Shown here: positions 19,939-28,446 of the stretch, one piece after another
Layout: each line of letters begins with the position of its first letter
Numbering within the stretch: the stretch's first letter is position 1
The notes under the pieces: generated by a model
The model's input: only the letters and a program-made list of their open reading frames with translations
What the model was told of the DNA's origin: nothing
Databases searched by the model: none
Program-made: the position numbers and the translations under genes
Source of the DNA: Frankia sp. AiPa1
Lineage (GTDB): Bacteria; Actinomycetota; Actinomycetes; Frankiales; Frankiaceae
DNA: 64,000 nucleotides
Assembly (NCBI RefSeq): GCF_023243075.1
Contig: NZ_JALKFZ020000185.1
Span: forward strand, 1-64,000
Direction of reading: 5' to 3'

Positions 19939-22900
19939 GGCGGCCAGCGCGCCCGCGTCGGTCTCGTCGGGAGTGGCGGGGATGACGTAGGCGGTCTGGA
20001 CGAGCCGGCTGCCGCGCCGGGTGCACAGCAGCGCCCGCCCCGGTGGCAGGTCGCGGGGTTTCGCGCCGCCGAGCAGCGGGCCCTCCCCGCGCGGGCAGGA
20101 CAGCGCCAGATCCGGGGTGTTGAGCTCCTGCATGCGGCGCAGCAGCGGGTCCATCGACATCCGCATCACGCCGGCCGCGGCGCGGGCGACGACGACGTGC
20201 AGGCCGATGTCGCCGCCCTGGGGCAGCAGGCCGACCAGCGGGGCCAGCGGGTTGTCGTGGCCGGTGAGCAGGTCGTAGTCGTCGATGAGGACGAACAGCA
20301 GCGGGCCGCTCCACCAGTCCCGCCGGCGCAGGCGGGCCGGGGTGATCTCGGGACCGGGCAGGCGCGGGCGCAGGCCGCCCACCGCGTCGGCGACGGTGGC
20401 CTTCGTGCTGTCGGCGGAGACGGAGTAGCCGAGCCGGTAGGCGTCGGGGATCTCGTCGAACAGGCCGCGCCGGTAGTCGACGGCCATGATCCGGGCCTGC
20501 GCGGGGGTGTAGCGGCGCACGATCCCCCGGGCCATGAGGCGCAGCAGGTTCGTCTTGCCACTCTCGTTGTCGCCGAGCAGGGTCAGATGGGCCTGGGCCG
20601 CGAAGTCGTGCCAGACCGGGGCGAACTGCTCCTCGTCCACGCCGAGGGCGACCCGCAGGTCACCGTCCGGCGGCGGGGCGGGCAGCTGCTCGACGGGCAG
20701 CAGCGCCGGCAGCGTGCGCACCGCGCGGACCCGCGGCCCCGGCCAGCAGTCGACGACCGAGTCGACCAGATGGCGGGTGCCGTGCGCCAGGTCGTCCACC
20801 CGCGACGAGCCGTCGATGCGGGGTAGGGCGGCGATGAAGTGCAGCTTGGCGTCGGTCAGGCCGCGTCCGGGCAGCTTGGGGACGGCGGCGGCGGCGCGCA
20901 GGTCGATGCCGGACTCCACCGGGTCGCCCAGGCGCAGCTCCAGGCGGCTGCCGAGCTTGTCGCGCATCGTGTGGTGCACCTCCGACCAGCGTCCGGCGGT
21001 CAGCAGGATGTGCACGCCGTAGTTCAGTCCGCGGCCGGCGATCTCGCGGGTGGCCTCCTCGACCGCCTCGAACTCCTGGCGCAGCACGAACCAGCCGTCG
21101 ACGGCGAGGAACACCTCGCCGAACTCGTCGGGTGCCGCCTTCCCGGCGGCGATCGCCTCGCGGTAGGCGGTCATCCCGGCGACGCCGAGCTCGGCGAAGC
21201 GCCGTTCCCGGTCGCGCAGGATGCCCAGCAGTTCCGCGACGGTGCGCCCGACCCGCTCCGGGTCGTGGCGGCCGGTGACCGAGCCGACGTGCGGCAGGTC
21301 GGCGATGGACGCGAGCGACCCGCCGCCGAAGTCGAGGCAGAAGAACTGCACCTCGCGCGGCGAGTGGGTGAGCGCGAGCCCGGCGATGACCGCGCGCAGC
21401 AGCGTGCTCTTGCCGCTCTGCGGGCCGCCGGCGATGCCCAGATGCCCACCGCCGCCGCCGAAGTCCAGCACCAGCAGGTCACGGACCTGCTCGAACGGCT
21501 TGTCGATCACGCCGATCGGGGTCCGCAGCCAGCCCCCGGCGCTGCCCGCCCCGCCGCCCTCGCCGACGGGGCGTAGCCCGTGCTCGGGATCGGGCAGCAG
21601 CGGCGGGAGCACCTGGTCCAGCGGCGGCGGCTGGTCCAGGGGCGGCAGCCAGACCCGGTGCGCGGGCGGCCCCTGGTCGACCAGCCGGCCCACAAGCACC
21701 TCCATCACGGTGCTGGACGTGACGGTGCCGCTGGAGCCCGCCATGGGATCCTTCGAACGGGCAGGATCCCCCGAACGGACGGGGTCCTGCGAAGAGGCGG
21801 GATCCTCCGAACGGGCAGGATCGTCCGAACGGGTGGGGTCCTCCGGACGGGCGGGGTTCTCGTCCGGCGGGGGGGTGGGCGTGGCGAGCGGGGCAGGTGC
21901 GGTGTCGTACGGCAGGACCTGGCCGGCGATGACCTCCTGGCGCACCCGGGCCGAGCGCAGCCGGTACGGGCCGGAGACGTAGGCCGCCTTGAACCGGGTG
22001 ATCGTCGCGACGTCGGAGCGCAGGTAGCCGTTGCCGGGGGCGGCGGGCAGCTCGTAGGCGTCCGGGACGCCGATCACCGAACGGGACTCCATCGCCGAGA
22101 ACGTGCGCAGGCTGATCCGGTAGGACAGATGCCCTTCAAGCTGGTGGATGCGCCCGTCATCCAGACGCTGCGAGGCCAGCAGCAGGTGCACGGCCAGCGA
22201 GCGGCCCAGGCGGCCGATCATCACGAACAGCTCGATGAAGTCGGTGTGCGCGGCGATGAGCTCGCTGAACTCGTCGATGACGACGAACAGCGTCGGCAGC
22301 GGGGCCAGCGGGGCGCCCTGGGCACGAGCGGTCTCGTAGTCGCGCACCGAGCTGAACCGACCGGCGGCGCGTAGCAGCTCCTGGCGGCGGACCAGCTCGC
22401 CGCGCAGCGCGTCCCGCATCCGGTCGACGAGCGCGGCCTCGTCGGCGAGGTTGGTGATCGTCGCCGAGACGTGCGGCAGCCGGTCGAGCCCGGCGAAGGT
22501 GGCACCGCCCTTGAAGTCGACCAGGACGAAGTTCAGCGTCTCCGACGAGTGGGTCGCGGCCAGGGCCAGCACGAGGGTGCGCAGCAGCTCACTCTTGCCG
22601 GAGCCGGTCGCCCCGATGAGCATGCCGTGCGGGCCCATGCCGTCCTCGGCGGACTCCTTGATGTCCAGCTCGATGGGGGAGCCGTCGGCGGCCACCCCGA
22701 TCGGCACCCGCAGCCGGGACTCGCCGCCGCGCGCCGCCCAGCCGGGCCGCGGGTCGAACCGTTCCAGGTCGGTGACGCCGAGCAGCTCCGGCAGGTCGAG
22801 GTTGGCGGCCAGCCCGTCGTTGACCTGCTCGCCGAGGGCGCCCGCGCTGTGCCGGGCGAGCACCCGGGCCAGCGCCTCGGTCCGGGTGCGGGAGAGCCGG

Positions 22901-24150
22901 TCGGGGGCGGCGAGCCGGGTGCGCACCTCCCGGCCGACCCGGTCGCGCTCGACGGTGAACAGGTCCGGCCCGGCCGCCGCGGCAGCGGCGGAGGAGGCGG
23001 CGGAGCGGGTGGCGGGGGCGGGGGCGGAGCCGGACGAGGCGGCGGTGGCCGGATCGGCGGGGGCGAGGTCCAGGCGCAGGGCCTGGCGGGGGTTGCCGCC
23101 GTCATGCGCGTCGAAGTCGACGAGCACGGCGTTGCGGTAGCCGGAGACGAGGAAACGCGAGCCGGGCGCGATGCGTCCGCCGTCGCTGACGACGATGACG
23201 AACGGCTCGCCGCGCGACGGTGACGCTCCCGTCTCGAACCGGGCCCGCTCGCCGAAGTCCCGGCCGAGCAGGCGCTCGACCTCCTCGAGGGACTCGCCGA
23301 CCAGGCGGATGGGACCGGCGGCGTCGGTGTCCCGGGGATGCTGGGCGTGCGGCAGCCACTTCACCCAGGCCCACTCGTCGCGGCGCCCCGCCGAGACGGA
23401 CACGGCGATCTGCAGCTCGTCGGGGGCGTGGAAGACGACGAGCTGGGCGAGTAGCGCCCGGACGAGGGCGAGGGCCGGCGCGCGCTCGCCGTCCAGGCGG
23501 ATGTGCGCGAAACCGCGGATGAACAGCGCGACCGGCTGGTGCGGGATCGTCGTGTAGGCGCGGGTGAAGCGGCGCAGCGCCTTGGCGGAGACCGGCTCCA
23601 GGTCCTCCACCGGGCTCGTCTGCAGCGGGGTGATCCGCACGGCGAGGCGCTGCGACCCGGTGCCGATGCGCACCTCGCCGAAGTCCGGATGGGTGGGCCG
23701 GCGCTCCCACAGCCGGCTGGTCAGCGCCAGCGACCACAGCGACTCGGGGTCGGGATGGCGCCAGGCGAGGGCGCCGCGCTGCTGCTCGGCGTAGCGGCGG
23801 ACCTGGCGGCGGGTCTGGGAGAGGTAGCGCAGGTAGTCGCGCCGCTCGCCGCCGACCTTCTGGCGACGGTTGCCCGACTGCATGAGCACCTGGCTCAGCG
23901 CCATGCCGGCCATGCCGGTGCCCATCATCGCCATCATGATCAGTCCGCCCGGGCCGGAGCGCGCCGAACCGCCCAGGTAGAAGAAGACCATCCCGCCGGA
24001 CATCAGCAGCGCCGGGATCACCGTGACCAGCGTCCGCATGCCGGCGGAGGTGACCTCGGGGATGGCCGGGGGCTCCTGCAGAGTGATGTCCCCGTGCGGC
24101 ATCTCCGGGCCGGTGCGGCGGGCGGGGCGGCGGAACGGAACGGTGGACAT
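19930..24150 (-). CDS. eccC: EccC, FtsK/SpoIIIE-type motor ATPase of the type VII secretion system
   Basis: 1406 residues from the ATG at 24150; GTAGGAGGC lies directly upstream, with unusually short spacing. Two membrane segments (about 40-60 and 69-90) are followed by three ATPase domains in one chain: Walker A lysines Lys519 (GATGSGKSE), Lys914 (GPQSGKST) and Lys1199 (DNESGKTN). The first domain has the acidic Walker B VVIDEFSELI; the second has only AVDGW, so it is probably degenerate; the third has LIDDYD. In the family, domain 1 drives export and domains 2-3 bind the substrate's C-terminal signal. A linker after domain 1 (21743-21860) holds about seven DPxRS-like repeats. The gene is transcribed away from eccD, with a 99-base divergent promoter between them, and ends against the frameshifted oxidoreductase gene. 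Confidence 0.96.
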   Translation of the reverse strand: MSTVPFRRPARRTGPEMPHGDITLQEPPAIPEVTSAGMRTLVTVIPALLMSGGMVFFYLGGSARSGPGGLIMMAMMGTGMAGMALSQVLMQSGNRRQKVGGERRDYLRYLSQTRRQVRRYAEQQRGALAWRHPDPESLWSLALTSRLWERRPTHPDFGEVRIGTGSQRLAVRITPLQTSPVEDLEPVSAKALRRFTRAYTTIPHQPVALFIRGFAHIRLDGERAPALALVRALLAQLVVFHAPDELQIAVSVSAGRRDEWAWVKWLPHAQHPRDTDAAGPIRLVGESLEEVERLLGRDFGERARFETGASPSRGEPFVIVVSDGGRIAPGSRFLVSGYRNAVLVDFDAHDGGNPRQALRLDLAPADPATAASSGSAPAPATRSAASSAAAAAAGPDLFTVERDRVGREVRTRLAAPDRLSRTRTEALARVLARHSAGALGEQVNDGLAANLDLPELLGVTDLERFDPRPGWAARGGESRLRVPIGVAADGSPIELDIKESAEDGMGPHGMLIGATGSGKSELLRTLVLALAATHSSETLNFVLVDFKGGATFAGLDRLPHVSATITNLADEAALVDRMRDALRGELVRRQELLRAAGRFSSVRDYETARAQGAPLAPLPTLFVVIDEFSELIAAHTDFIELFVMIGRLGRSLAVHLLLASQRLDDGRIHQLEGHLSYRISLRTFSAMESRSVIGVPDAYELPAAPGNGYLRSDVATITRFKAAYVSGPYRLRSARVRQEVIAGQVLPYDTAPAPLATPTPPPDENPARPEDPTRSDDPARSEDPASSQDPVRSGDPARSKDPMAGSSGTVTSSTVMEVLVGRLVDQGPPAHRVWLPPLDQPPPLDQVLPPLLPDPEHGLRPVGEGGGAGSAGGWLRTPIGVIDKPFEQVRDLLVLDFGGGGGHLGIAGGPQSGKSTLLRAVIAGLALTHSPREVQFFCLDFGGGSLASIADLPHVGSVTGRHDPERVGRTVAELLGILRDRERRFAELGVAGMTAYREAIAAGKAAPDEFGEVFLAVDGWFVLRQEFEAVEEATREIAGRGLNYGVHILLTAGRWSEVHHTMRDKLGSRLELRLGDPVESGIDLRAAAAVPKLPGRGLTDAKLHFIAALPRIDGSSRVDDLAHGTRHLVDSVVDCWPGPRVRAVRTLPALLPVEQLPAPPPDGDLRVALGVDEEQFAPVWHDFAAQAHLTLLGDNESGKTNLLRLMARGIVRRYTPAQARIMAVDYRRGLFDEIPDAYRLGYSVSADSTKATVADAVGGLRPRLPGPEITPARLRRRDWWSGPLLFVLIDDYDLLTGHDNPLAPLVGLLPQGGDIGLHVVVARAAAGVMRMSMDPLLRRMQELNTPDLALSCPRGEGPLLGGAKPRDLPPGRALLCTRRGSRLVQTAYVIPATPDETDAGALAASG
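21743..21860. repeat. 18-bp-like tandem repeat in the eccC inter-domain linker
   Basis: About six or seven imperfect copies of an 18-bp unit containing GGATCCTCCGAACGG-like text encode DPARSE/DPTRSD-type repeats. It separates ATPase domain 1 from domain 2. Confidence 0.75.
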
Positions 24151-24249
24151 GCCTCCTACACGCCGTCGCCGCGCCCCCCGGTTGGCCGATCGGATGTGAC
24201 CTGGGTCACCTGTGTGAACGGTTCCGGCGGGCCGGCACGTGCGGGAGAC
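24151..24249. promoter_or_regulatory. Divergent eccC/eccD promoter with a perfect palindrome
   Basis: The 99 bases between the two starts must hold both promoters. GTGACC (24196-24201) and GGTCAC (24204-24209), two bases apart, form a perfect inverted repeat near the centre, placed like an operator for a dimeric regulator of both transcripts. I cannot name the regulator. Confidence 0.6.
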
Positions 24250-25647
24250 ATGGCAGGTAGCAACGCGACGGAGGTGTGCCGGCTGCTCGTCGTCGGCCCG
24301 ACGAGCCGCGTCGACCTGTCGGTGCCCACCCACGTTCCACTGGCCGATCTGATGCCGGCGATGCTGCGCAGCCTCGGTCCGGACCTCGCCGACCGCGGTC
24401 TGGAGCACAGCGGCTGGGTGGTCCAACGCCTCGGTGAGGCGCCGCTGGACGAGGACCTCTGCGTCGCCGACCACGAGCTGCTCGACGGCGACGCGGTGCA
24501 CCTGCGCCCCCGCTCCGACCAGATTCCGCCGCTGGACTTCGACGACCTCATCGACGGTGTCGCCACCGGCATGCGGGCCCGTTCCGGGCGCTGGCGGCCG
24601 CGCACCAACCGGATCGCCGCCGCGGTGGTACTCGCCGTGCTGCTGCTCGGCGCCCTGGCCATGCCGGTGCTCTCGACCCTCGGCGGGACCTGGCACGACG
24701 GGCTCGCCCGCGCGGCCGGCGCGGCGCTGCTGGTGGTCGGTGCGGCCCTCGCCGTCGGCCTGATCCTGCGGGACCGCCTGGTCGGCGGGCTGCTCGGGGC
24801 CGCCGCGGTGGCCTTCGCCGTCGAGACCGCGCTGCTGGCGCTCGCCGACACCGCCTCGGCGACCCAACTGCTGGCCGTCGGGACCGGCGTGGGGGTCATG
24901 GTCGCCCTGCCGCTGCTCGCCGCGCTCGCGCAGCGCCGAATCGCCCTCGCGGGCGGGGTCGGCGTGCTCGCCGCGGGGCTGGTCGTCGCCGTGGCCTGCG
25001 GGCTGAACGTCCTCGCCGGGCTCGACGCGACCCGGACAGCGGCGGTGATCGCCCTGGTGGGCGTCGCGGCCCGCCCCCTGGTGCCGATGGTCGCGTTCAA
25101 GCTCGCCGGGATGTCCCTGCCGCCGCTGCCGGTCGAACCCGACGAGCTGCAGGACGACATCGAGCCCGAGCCCGGTCCGCAGGTGCTGGAACGCACGGCC
25201 ACCGCCGACCGGTTCATGACCTCGCTGTACGGCGCGGGCGGTACGGCCCTCGCGGCCGCGCAGGCCCGCCTGGCCGCCAGCCCCGGCTGGCAGCCGGCGG
25301 CACTGGTCGTGCTGGTCGCGCTCGCGGCGGTGCTCGCCGCCCGGCCGATGACCAGCGGCTGGCACCGGATGGCGCTCGGGCTGCCGGCCCTCGCGGGCCT
25401 GCTCGGGCTGCTGTTGGCGATCACCGTCCGCGCCGGCGGGCCTGGCGCCGCCGGCGCGGCCCTCGCCGTCACCCTGCTGCTGGCGCTCGCCGCCGCGGTC
25501 AGCGCGCACGTGCTGCCCCGGCGCCGGATGACCCCGATGTGGGGCCGCGTCGGCGACTGGGCGCACGTCGTCACCCTGGTCCTCGCCGTCCCGCTGGTGG
25601 TCGCCCTGCTGGGCGGCATCGGCCTCGTGCGCTCCCGGATCGGCTAG
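24250..25647 (+). CDS. eccD: EccD, membrane channel protein of the type VII secretion system
   Basis: 465 residues from the ATG at 24250 (GGGAG close upstream). Residues about 5-95 form the ubiquitin-like (YukD-type) domain, for example CRLLVVGPTSRVDLSVPTHV and a LLDGDAVHLRP end. From about 118 on there are roughly eleven hydrophobic segments, for example IAAAVVLAVLLLGALAMPVL. This is the usual EccD layout and length. In mycobacterial ESX systems EccD dimers make the membrane vestibule. The stop is 2 bases before eccB, so the two are coupled. Confidence 0.94.
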   Translation: MAGSNATEVCRLLVVGPTSRVDLSVPTHVPLADLMPAMLRSLGPDLADRGLEHSGWVVQRLGEAPLDEDLCVADHELLDGDAVHLRPRSDQIPPLDFDDLIDGVATGMRARSGRWRPRTNRIAAAVVLAVLLLGALAMPVLSTLGGTWHDGLARAAGAALLVVGAALAVGLILRDRLVGGLLGAAAVAFAVETALLALADTASATQLLAVGTGVGVMVALPLLAALAQRRIALAGGVGVLAAGLVVAVACGLNVLAGLDATRTAAVIALVGVAARPLVPMVAFKLAGMSLPPLPVEPDELQDDIEPEPGPQVLERTATADRFMTSLYGAGGTALAAAQARLAASPGWQPAALVVLVALAAVLAARPMTSGWHRMALGLPALAGLLGLLLAITVRAGGPGAAGAALAVTLLLALAAAVSAHVLPRRRMTPMWGRVGDWAHVVTLVLAVPLVVALLGGIGLVRSRIG

Positions 25648-25649
25648 CG

Positions 25650-27017
25650 ATGCAGTCCCGCCGCGACCAGGTCGACGCGCACAACTACCTGCTGACCCGG
25701 CTGACCAGCGCGCTGGTGCGGGCCGAGCCGGACGCGCTGGAGCTGCCGACCCGACGCGACACCCGCGGCCTGGTCGGCGGCGCGGTGCTCGCCGTCCTGA
25801 TGCTGGGCGTGGTGGCGATCTGGGCGCTGCTGTTCTCCGGCGGCTCCACGGTCTGGCGTCAGCCCGGCAAACTGATCATCGAGAAGTCCACCGGGAGCCG
25901 GTTCCTGCTCCAGGACGGCGAGCTGCGGCCCGTGCGCAACCTCGCCTCGGCCCGCCTCGCCCTCGACGGCCCGGCCGACCCGGTGAGCGTGAGCAGTGGC
26001 CGGCTCGCCAAGGTCCCGCGGGGGGAGCCGCTGGGTTCCCTGGACGCCCCCGACCTGCTGCCCGCCGCGAACAAGGTCAACACCGGCGTGTGGCGGGCGT
26101 GCGCCACGGTGTCCGTGGGCGGGGTGTCCACGGGCGGGGCGGCCGCGGGGACCACCGTGCGGGTCGACATCGGTGGGCCGGCGTCCACCCGGCGGCTGGC
26201 CGACGGCGGCGCGCTGGTCTCGGCGGGCGGGCCGGAGTACCTGCTGTGGCGGGGCCGGCGCCTGGCGCTGGGCCGACCCTGGGCCGCCGACGTTCTCGGT
26301 TACGGCGACACCCGGCCGATCGCCGTCGACCCGGTGTGGCTGGCGTTGCTGCCCGCGGGGCCGGACCTCGTTCCCGTCGACGTGCCCGGCCGGGGCGGGC
26401 CGGGGCCCGCGGTCGGCGGCCGGCCGGCCACCCTGGGCCAGCTGTTCGCGGCCACGGCGCCGGGCGGCACCGCGAAGGTGCACTATCTGCTGCTGTCCTC
26501 GGGCCTGGTGCCGCTGTCCGCCACCCAGGCGGCGCTCGCCCTCGGCGAGGCGGGCGCCGCACCCGAGGGGCAGCTCACCCCCACCGAGCTCGTCACCACC
26601 CCGCGCGCCACGCTGCCCGAAGGCCAGCAGGCGCTGCCGGCCACCCCGCCGCCGCTGCGCACCCCGGCCGACGGCGAGGCACTGTGCGTGCAGTCCGCCG
26701 GCCGGCCGGACGCGGGCACCCTGGACGTCGTCCTCGGTGTGCCGCCGGCGACGGCGGGCACCCACGCGCCCGGCGGCGTCGCCGTCTCGGTGCGTCCCGG
26801 CGGCGGCGCGCTGCTGGTGGGCCGGGCCGACGTCGCGGCCCGCGACCAGCGGGCGGTGCTCGTCGACGGCGCCGGCGTCCGTTACCGGCTGGACGGCGAC
26901 GCGCTGCGGGCGCTCGGATTCACCGCCGAGCAGGCCACCGTCGTCCCACCGCGGCTGGTGGCCCTGCTGCCGGCCGGGCCGCCGCTGACCACCCCGCGGC
27001 GTCAGGAGGCGCCGTGA
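25650..27017 (+). CDS. eccB: EccB, single-span core protein of the type VII secretion system
   Basis: 455 residues. The N-terminus MQSRRDQVDAHNYLLTRLTS is the conserved EccB start, followed by one membrane span (about 42-62) and a large extracytoplasmic domain with the family's repeat features, for example WRQPGKLIIEKSTGSRFLLQ and the segment ending in VPPRLVALLPAGPPL. It is expected to assemble with EccC and EccD. The ATG is 2 bases after the eccD stop. Confidence 0.94.
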   Translation: MQSRRDQVDAHNYLLTRLTSALVRAEPDALELPTRRDTRGLVGGAVLAVLMLGVVAIWALLFSGGSTVWRQPGKLIIEKSTGSRFLLQDGELRPVRNLASARLALDGPADPVSVSSGRLAKVPRGEPLGSLDAPDLLPAANKVNTGVWRACATVSVGGVSTGGAAAGTTVRVDIGGPASTRRLADGGALVSAGGPEYLLWRGRRLALGRPWAADVLGYGDTRPIAVDPVWLALLPAGPDLVPVDVPGRGGPGPAVGGRPATLGQLFAATAPGGTAKVHYLLLSSGLVPLSATQAALALGEAGAAPEGQLTPTELVTTPRATLPEGQQALPATPPPLRTPADGEALCVQSAGRPDAGTLDVVLGVPPATAGTHAPGGVAVSVRPGGGALLVGRADVAARDQRAVLVDGAGVRYRLDGDALRALGFTAEQATVVPPRLVALLPAGPPLTTPRRQEAP

Positions 27018-27085
27018 CGGTGCGACCTCCCGCGCCGGTGCCCGGACCGTCCGTCGAGGTTCCACGATCACCGTTCCCACGAGCG

Positions 27086-27136
27086 CCTGGCCGTCCGGCC
27101 AGGTAACCCAGCCAGCCCCCGTTCCCGCACGCGGGA
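27086..27136 (+). other. Two hairpins between eccB and the first WXG100 gene
   Basis: CCTGGCC (27086-27092) pairs with GGCCAGG (27097-27103); a second palindrome, TCCCGC (27123-27128) with GCGGGA (27131-27136), follows. Both lie in the 141-base gap before the esx gene and have no T-tract. They could lower readthrough or stabilise the downstream mRNA, which often needs more product than the channel genes. Confidence 0.5.
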
Positions 27137-27158
27137 CCACCCCGAGGAGGACAGCCGC

Positions 27159-27473
27159 ATGGCGGATCCGCTTCTCATCTCCGACGAGGCCAGCACCGTG
27201 GCCATGATCCTCGCGTTCGACAGCACCCAGGACGAGTGCGACGCCATCCAGCGGACCATCGACGGCGCCGTCACCCAGCTGCTCGCCACCTGGGGCGGCG
27301 TCGCCGCGGGCAAGTACCGCGATGCCATCGCCGCCTGGCAGCAGGGCTTCAACGACGTCCGCGCCGGCCTGAACATGATCAACGAGTCGATGGCCAGCTA
27401 CGCCAAGATCACGACGTCGACCGAGGACAACACCGCGATGCTCGGCTCGAACTGGGCCACCGGCCTGACCTGA
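27159..27473 (+). CDS. WXG100-family protein (EsxA-like)
   Basis: 104 residues with a W-x-G turn (Trp45-Gly46-Gly47) between two helical halves, the fold of secreted ESX helical hairpins. GAGGAGG (27144-27150) is well placed before the ATG. A second gene of similar size follows, as for the EsxA/EsxB pair. It is probably a secreted substrate. No Y-x-x-x-D/E signal is evident in it, so it would be carried by its partner. Confidence 0.88.
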   Translation: MADPLLISDEASTVAMILAFDSTQDECDAIQRTIDGAVTQLLATWGGVAAGKYRDAIAAWQQGFNDVRAGLNMINESMASYAKITTSTEDNTAMLGSNWATGLT

Positions 27474-27533
27474 GCCGCCCGCCTGATGACCCGGCCCGCC
27501 GACGACACCTGATTCAGGGAACGAGGCACATCG

Positions 27534-27830
27534 ATGGCTACCTACCAGTTCAGCCCGAACGGCGCACTGGACACCGCCTCCGAGCTCGAGTTCGTCAACA
27601 CGAAGCTGGAGAACTCGCTGTCGGACCTGGTGGCGAAGGTCAACGCCTTCACCGCCGCGAACTCCGGCCAGGCGCCGGAGAACTACGGGCTGGCCCAGAT
27701 CCAGTGGAACAAGGGCCAGACCGAGATGAACGCCGCCCTCGCCCTGGGCAAGCAGCGGCTCGAGGAGATCCACAACGAGTACGTCCTGGGGGACAACCGC
27801 GGGGCGAGCGTCTTCGGCCAGCTCATCTAG
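27534..27830 (+). CDS. WXG100-like partner protein (EsxB-like)
   Basis: 98 residues, mostly helical, with a turn at about 43-52 (NSGQAPENYG) in place of the W-x-G. Near the end YVLGD (Tyr83 to Asp87) matches the Y-x-x-x-D/E export signal that EccC recognises in the partner subunit. It lies 60 bases after the W-x-G protein, so the two probably form a heterodimer. Hydrophilic tail. Confidence 0.82.
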   Translation: MATYQFSPNGALDTASELEFVNTKLENSLSDLVAKVNAFTAANSGQAPENYGLAQIQWNKGQTEMNAALALGKQRLEEIHNEYVLGDNRGASVFGQLI

Positions 27831-27837
27831 GCCGAGC

Positions 27838-27858
27838 GCCCGGCGCCCCACGCCGGGC
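27838..27858 (+). terminator. Hairpin directly after the esx pair
   Basis: GCCCGGCG (27838-27845) and CGCCGGGC (27851-27858) form a perfect 8-bp stem with a 5-base loop, 7 bases after the stop. There is no T-tract, as is common in GC-rich actinomycetes. It probably acts as a partial terminator or 3' stabiliser that lets the esx genes outproduce the genes behind. Confidence 0.6.
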
Positions 27859-28035
27859 ATCCCGGCGACGGCCGTGGCGGCGGCCGGGCGGTACCGCGTG
27901 GTGATCCCCTCCACCCGCGGCGCCGTCCGGCCGTGGCGGTCGCAGCCGCTGTCCACCCGCCGGCGGTCGTCCCACCGCACCCGGCGGCAGCACCGCCCCC
28001 CTCCCACCCGGCGACGGCAGCGACAGGAGACCACG

Positions 28036-28443
28036 GTGGCCGAGAACATCGTCATCGACGAGCCGACCCTCATCGGTCTGCGCAACAAGTACCAGGGCCT
28101 GCTCGACGACATCGACACGAGGATGACGGACTACCAGTGGGGCACCAACCCGGACTCGCGGCTCTCGCTGGGTGACGAGTTCACGCTGCGCCTCGGCGGT
28201 GCCGACTTCGTCGAGGCGGTGGGCCTGGCGAAGGACCTCGGGAAGATCCGCGAGAAACTCGCCGGTCGGGTCGACTCCACCTACTCCGACGCCACGAACC
28301 TGCGGTGGGGCCTGGAGTACCTGCTCCAGGACACCGACGCCGTCGAGCACCTGACCACGATGTCGGCGCAGGAGTTCCAGTCGTTCATCCCGGTCTCGAC
28401 CACCTCGGCCACCGAGGGCAGCGGCGGCCAGACGGGGAGCTGA
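28036..28443 (+). CDS. Small helical protein of the type VII locus, unrecognised
   Basis: 135 residues from the GTG at 28036; AGGAG (28025-28029) is 6 bases upstream. An in-frame upstream ATG (27874) lies in DNA with an Arg/Pro-rich shadow translation and is unlikely. The predicted protein is helical (LIGLRNKYQGLLDDIDTRM, GLAKDLGKIREKLAGRV) with a Ser/Thr/Gly-rich tail. It matches no family I can name. It sits 3 bases before the gene for the 1000-residue protein, so it may be a dedicated secretion partner or chaperone for it. The 205 bases in front hold only the hairpin at 27838-27858. Confidence 0.75.
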   Translation: MAENIVIDEPTLIGLRNKYQGLLDDIDTRMTDYQWGTNPDSRLSLGDEFTLRLGGADFVEAVGLAKDLGKIREKLAGRVDSTYSDATNLRWGLEYLLQDTDAVEHLTTMSAQEFQSFIPVSTTSATEGSGGQTGS

Positions 28444-28446
28444 CAG

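Noticed and set aside
19930-25566. A longer eccC start far upstream of 24150
   Set aside because: It would overlap the divergent eccD gene on the opposite strand; MSTVPFRRP with a Shine-Dalgarno sequence just before it fits the family's length.
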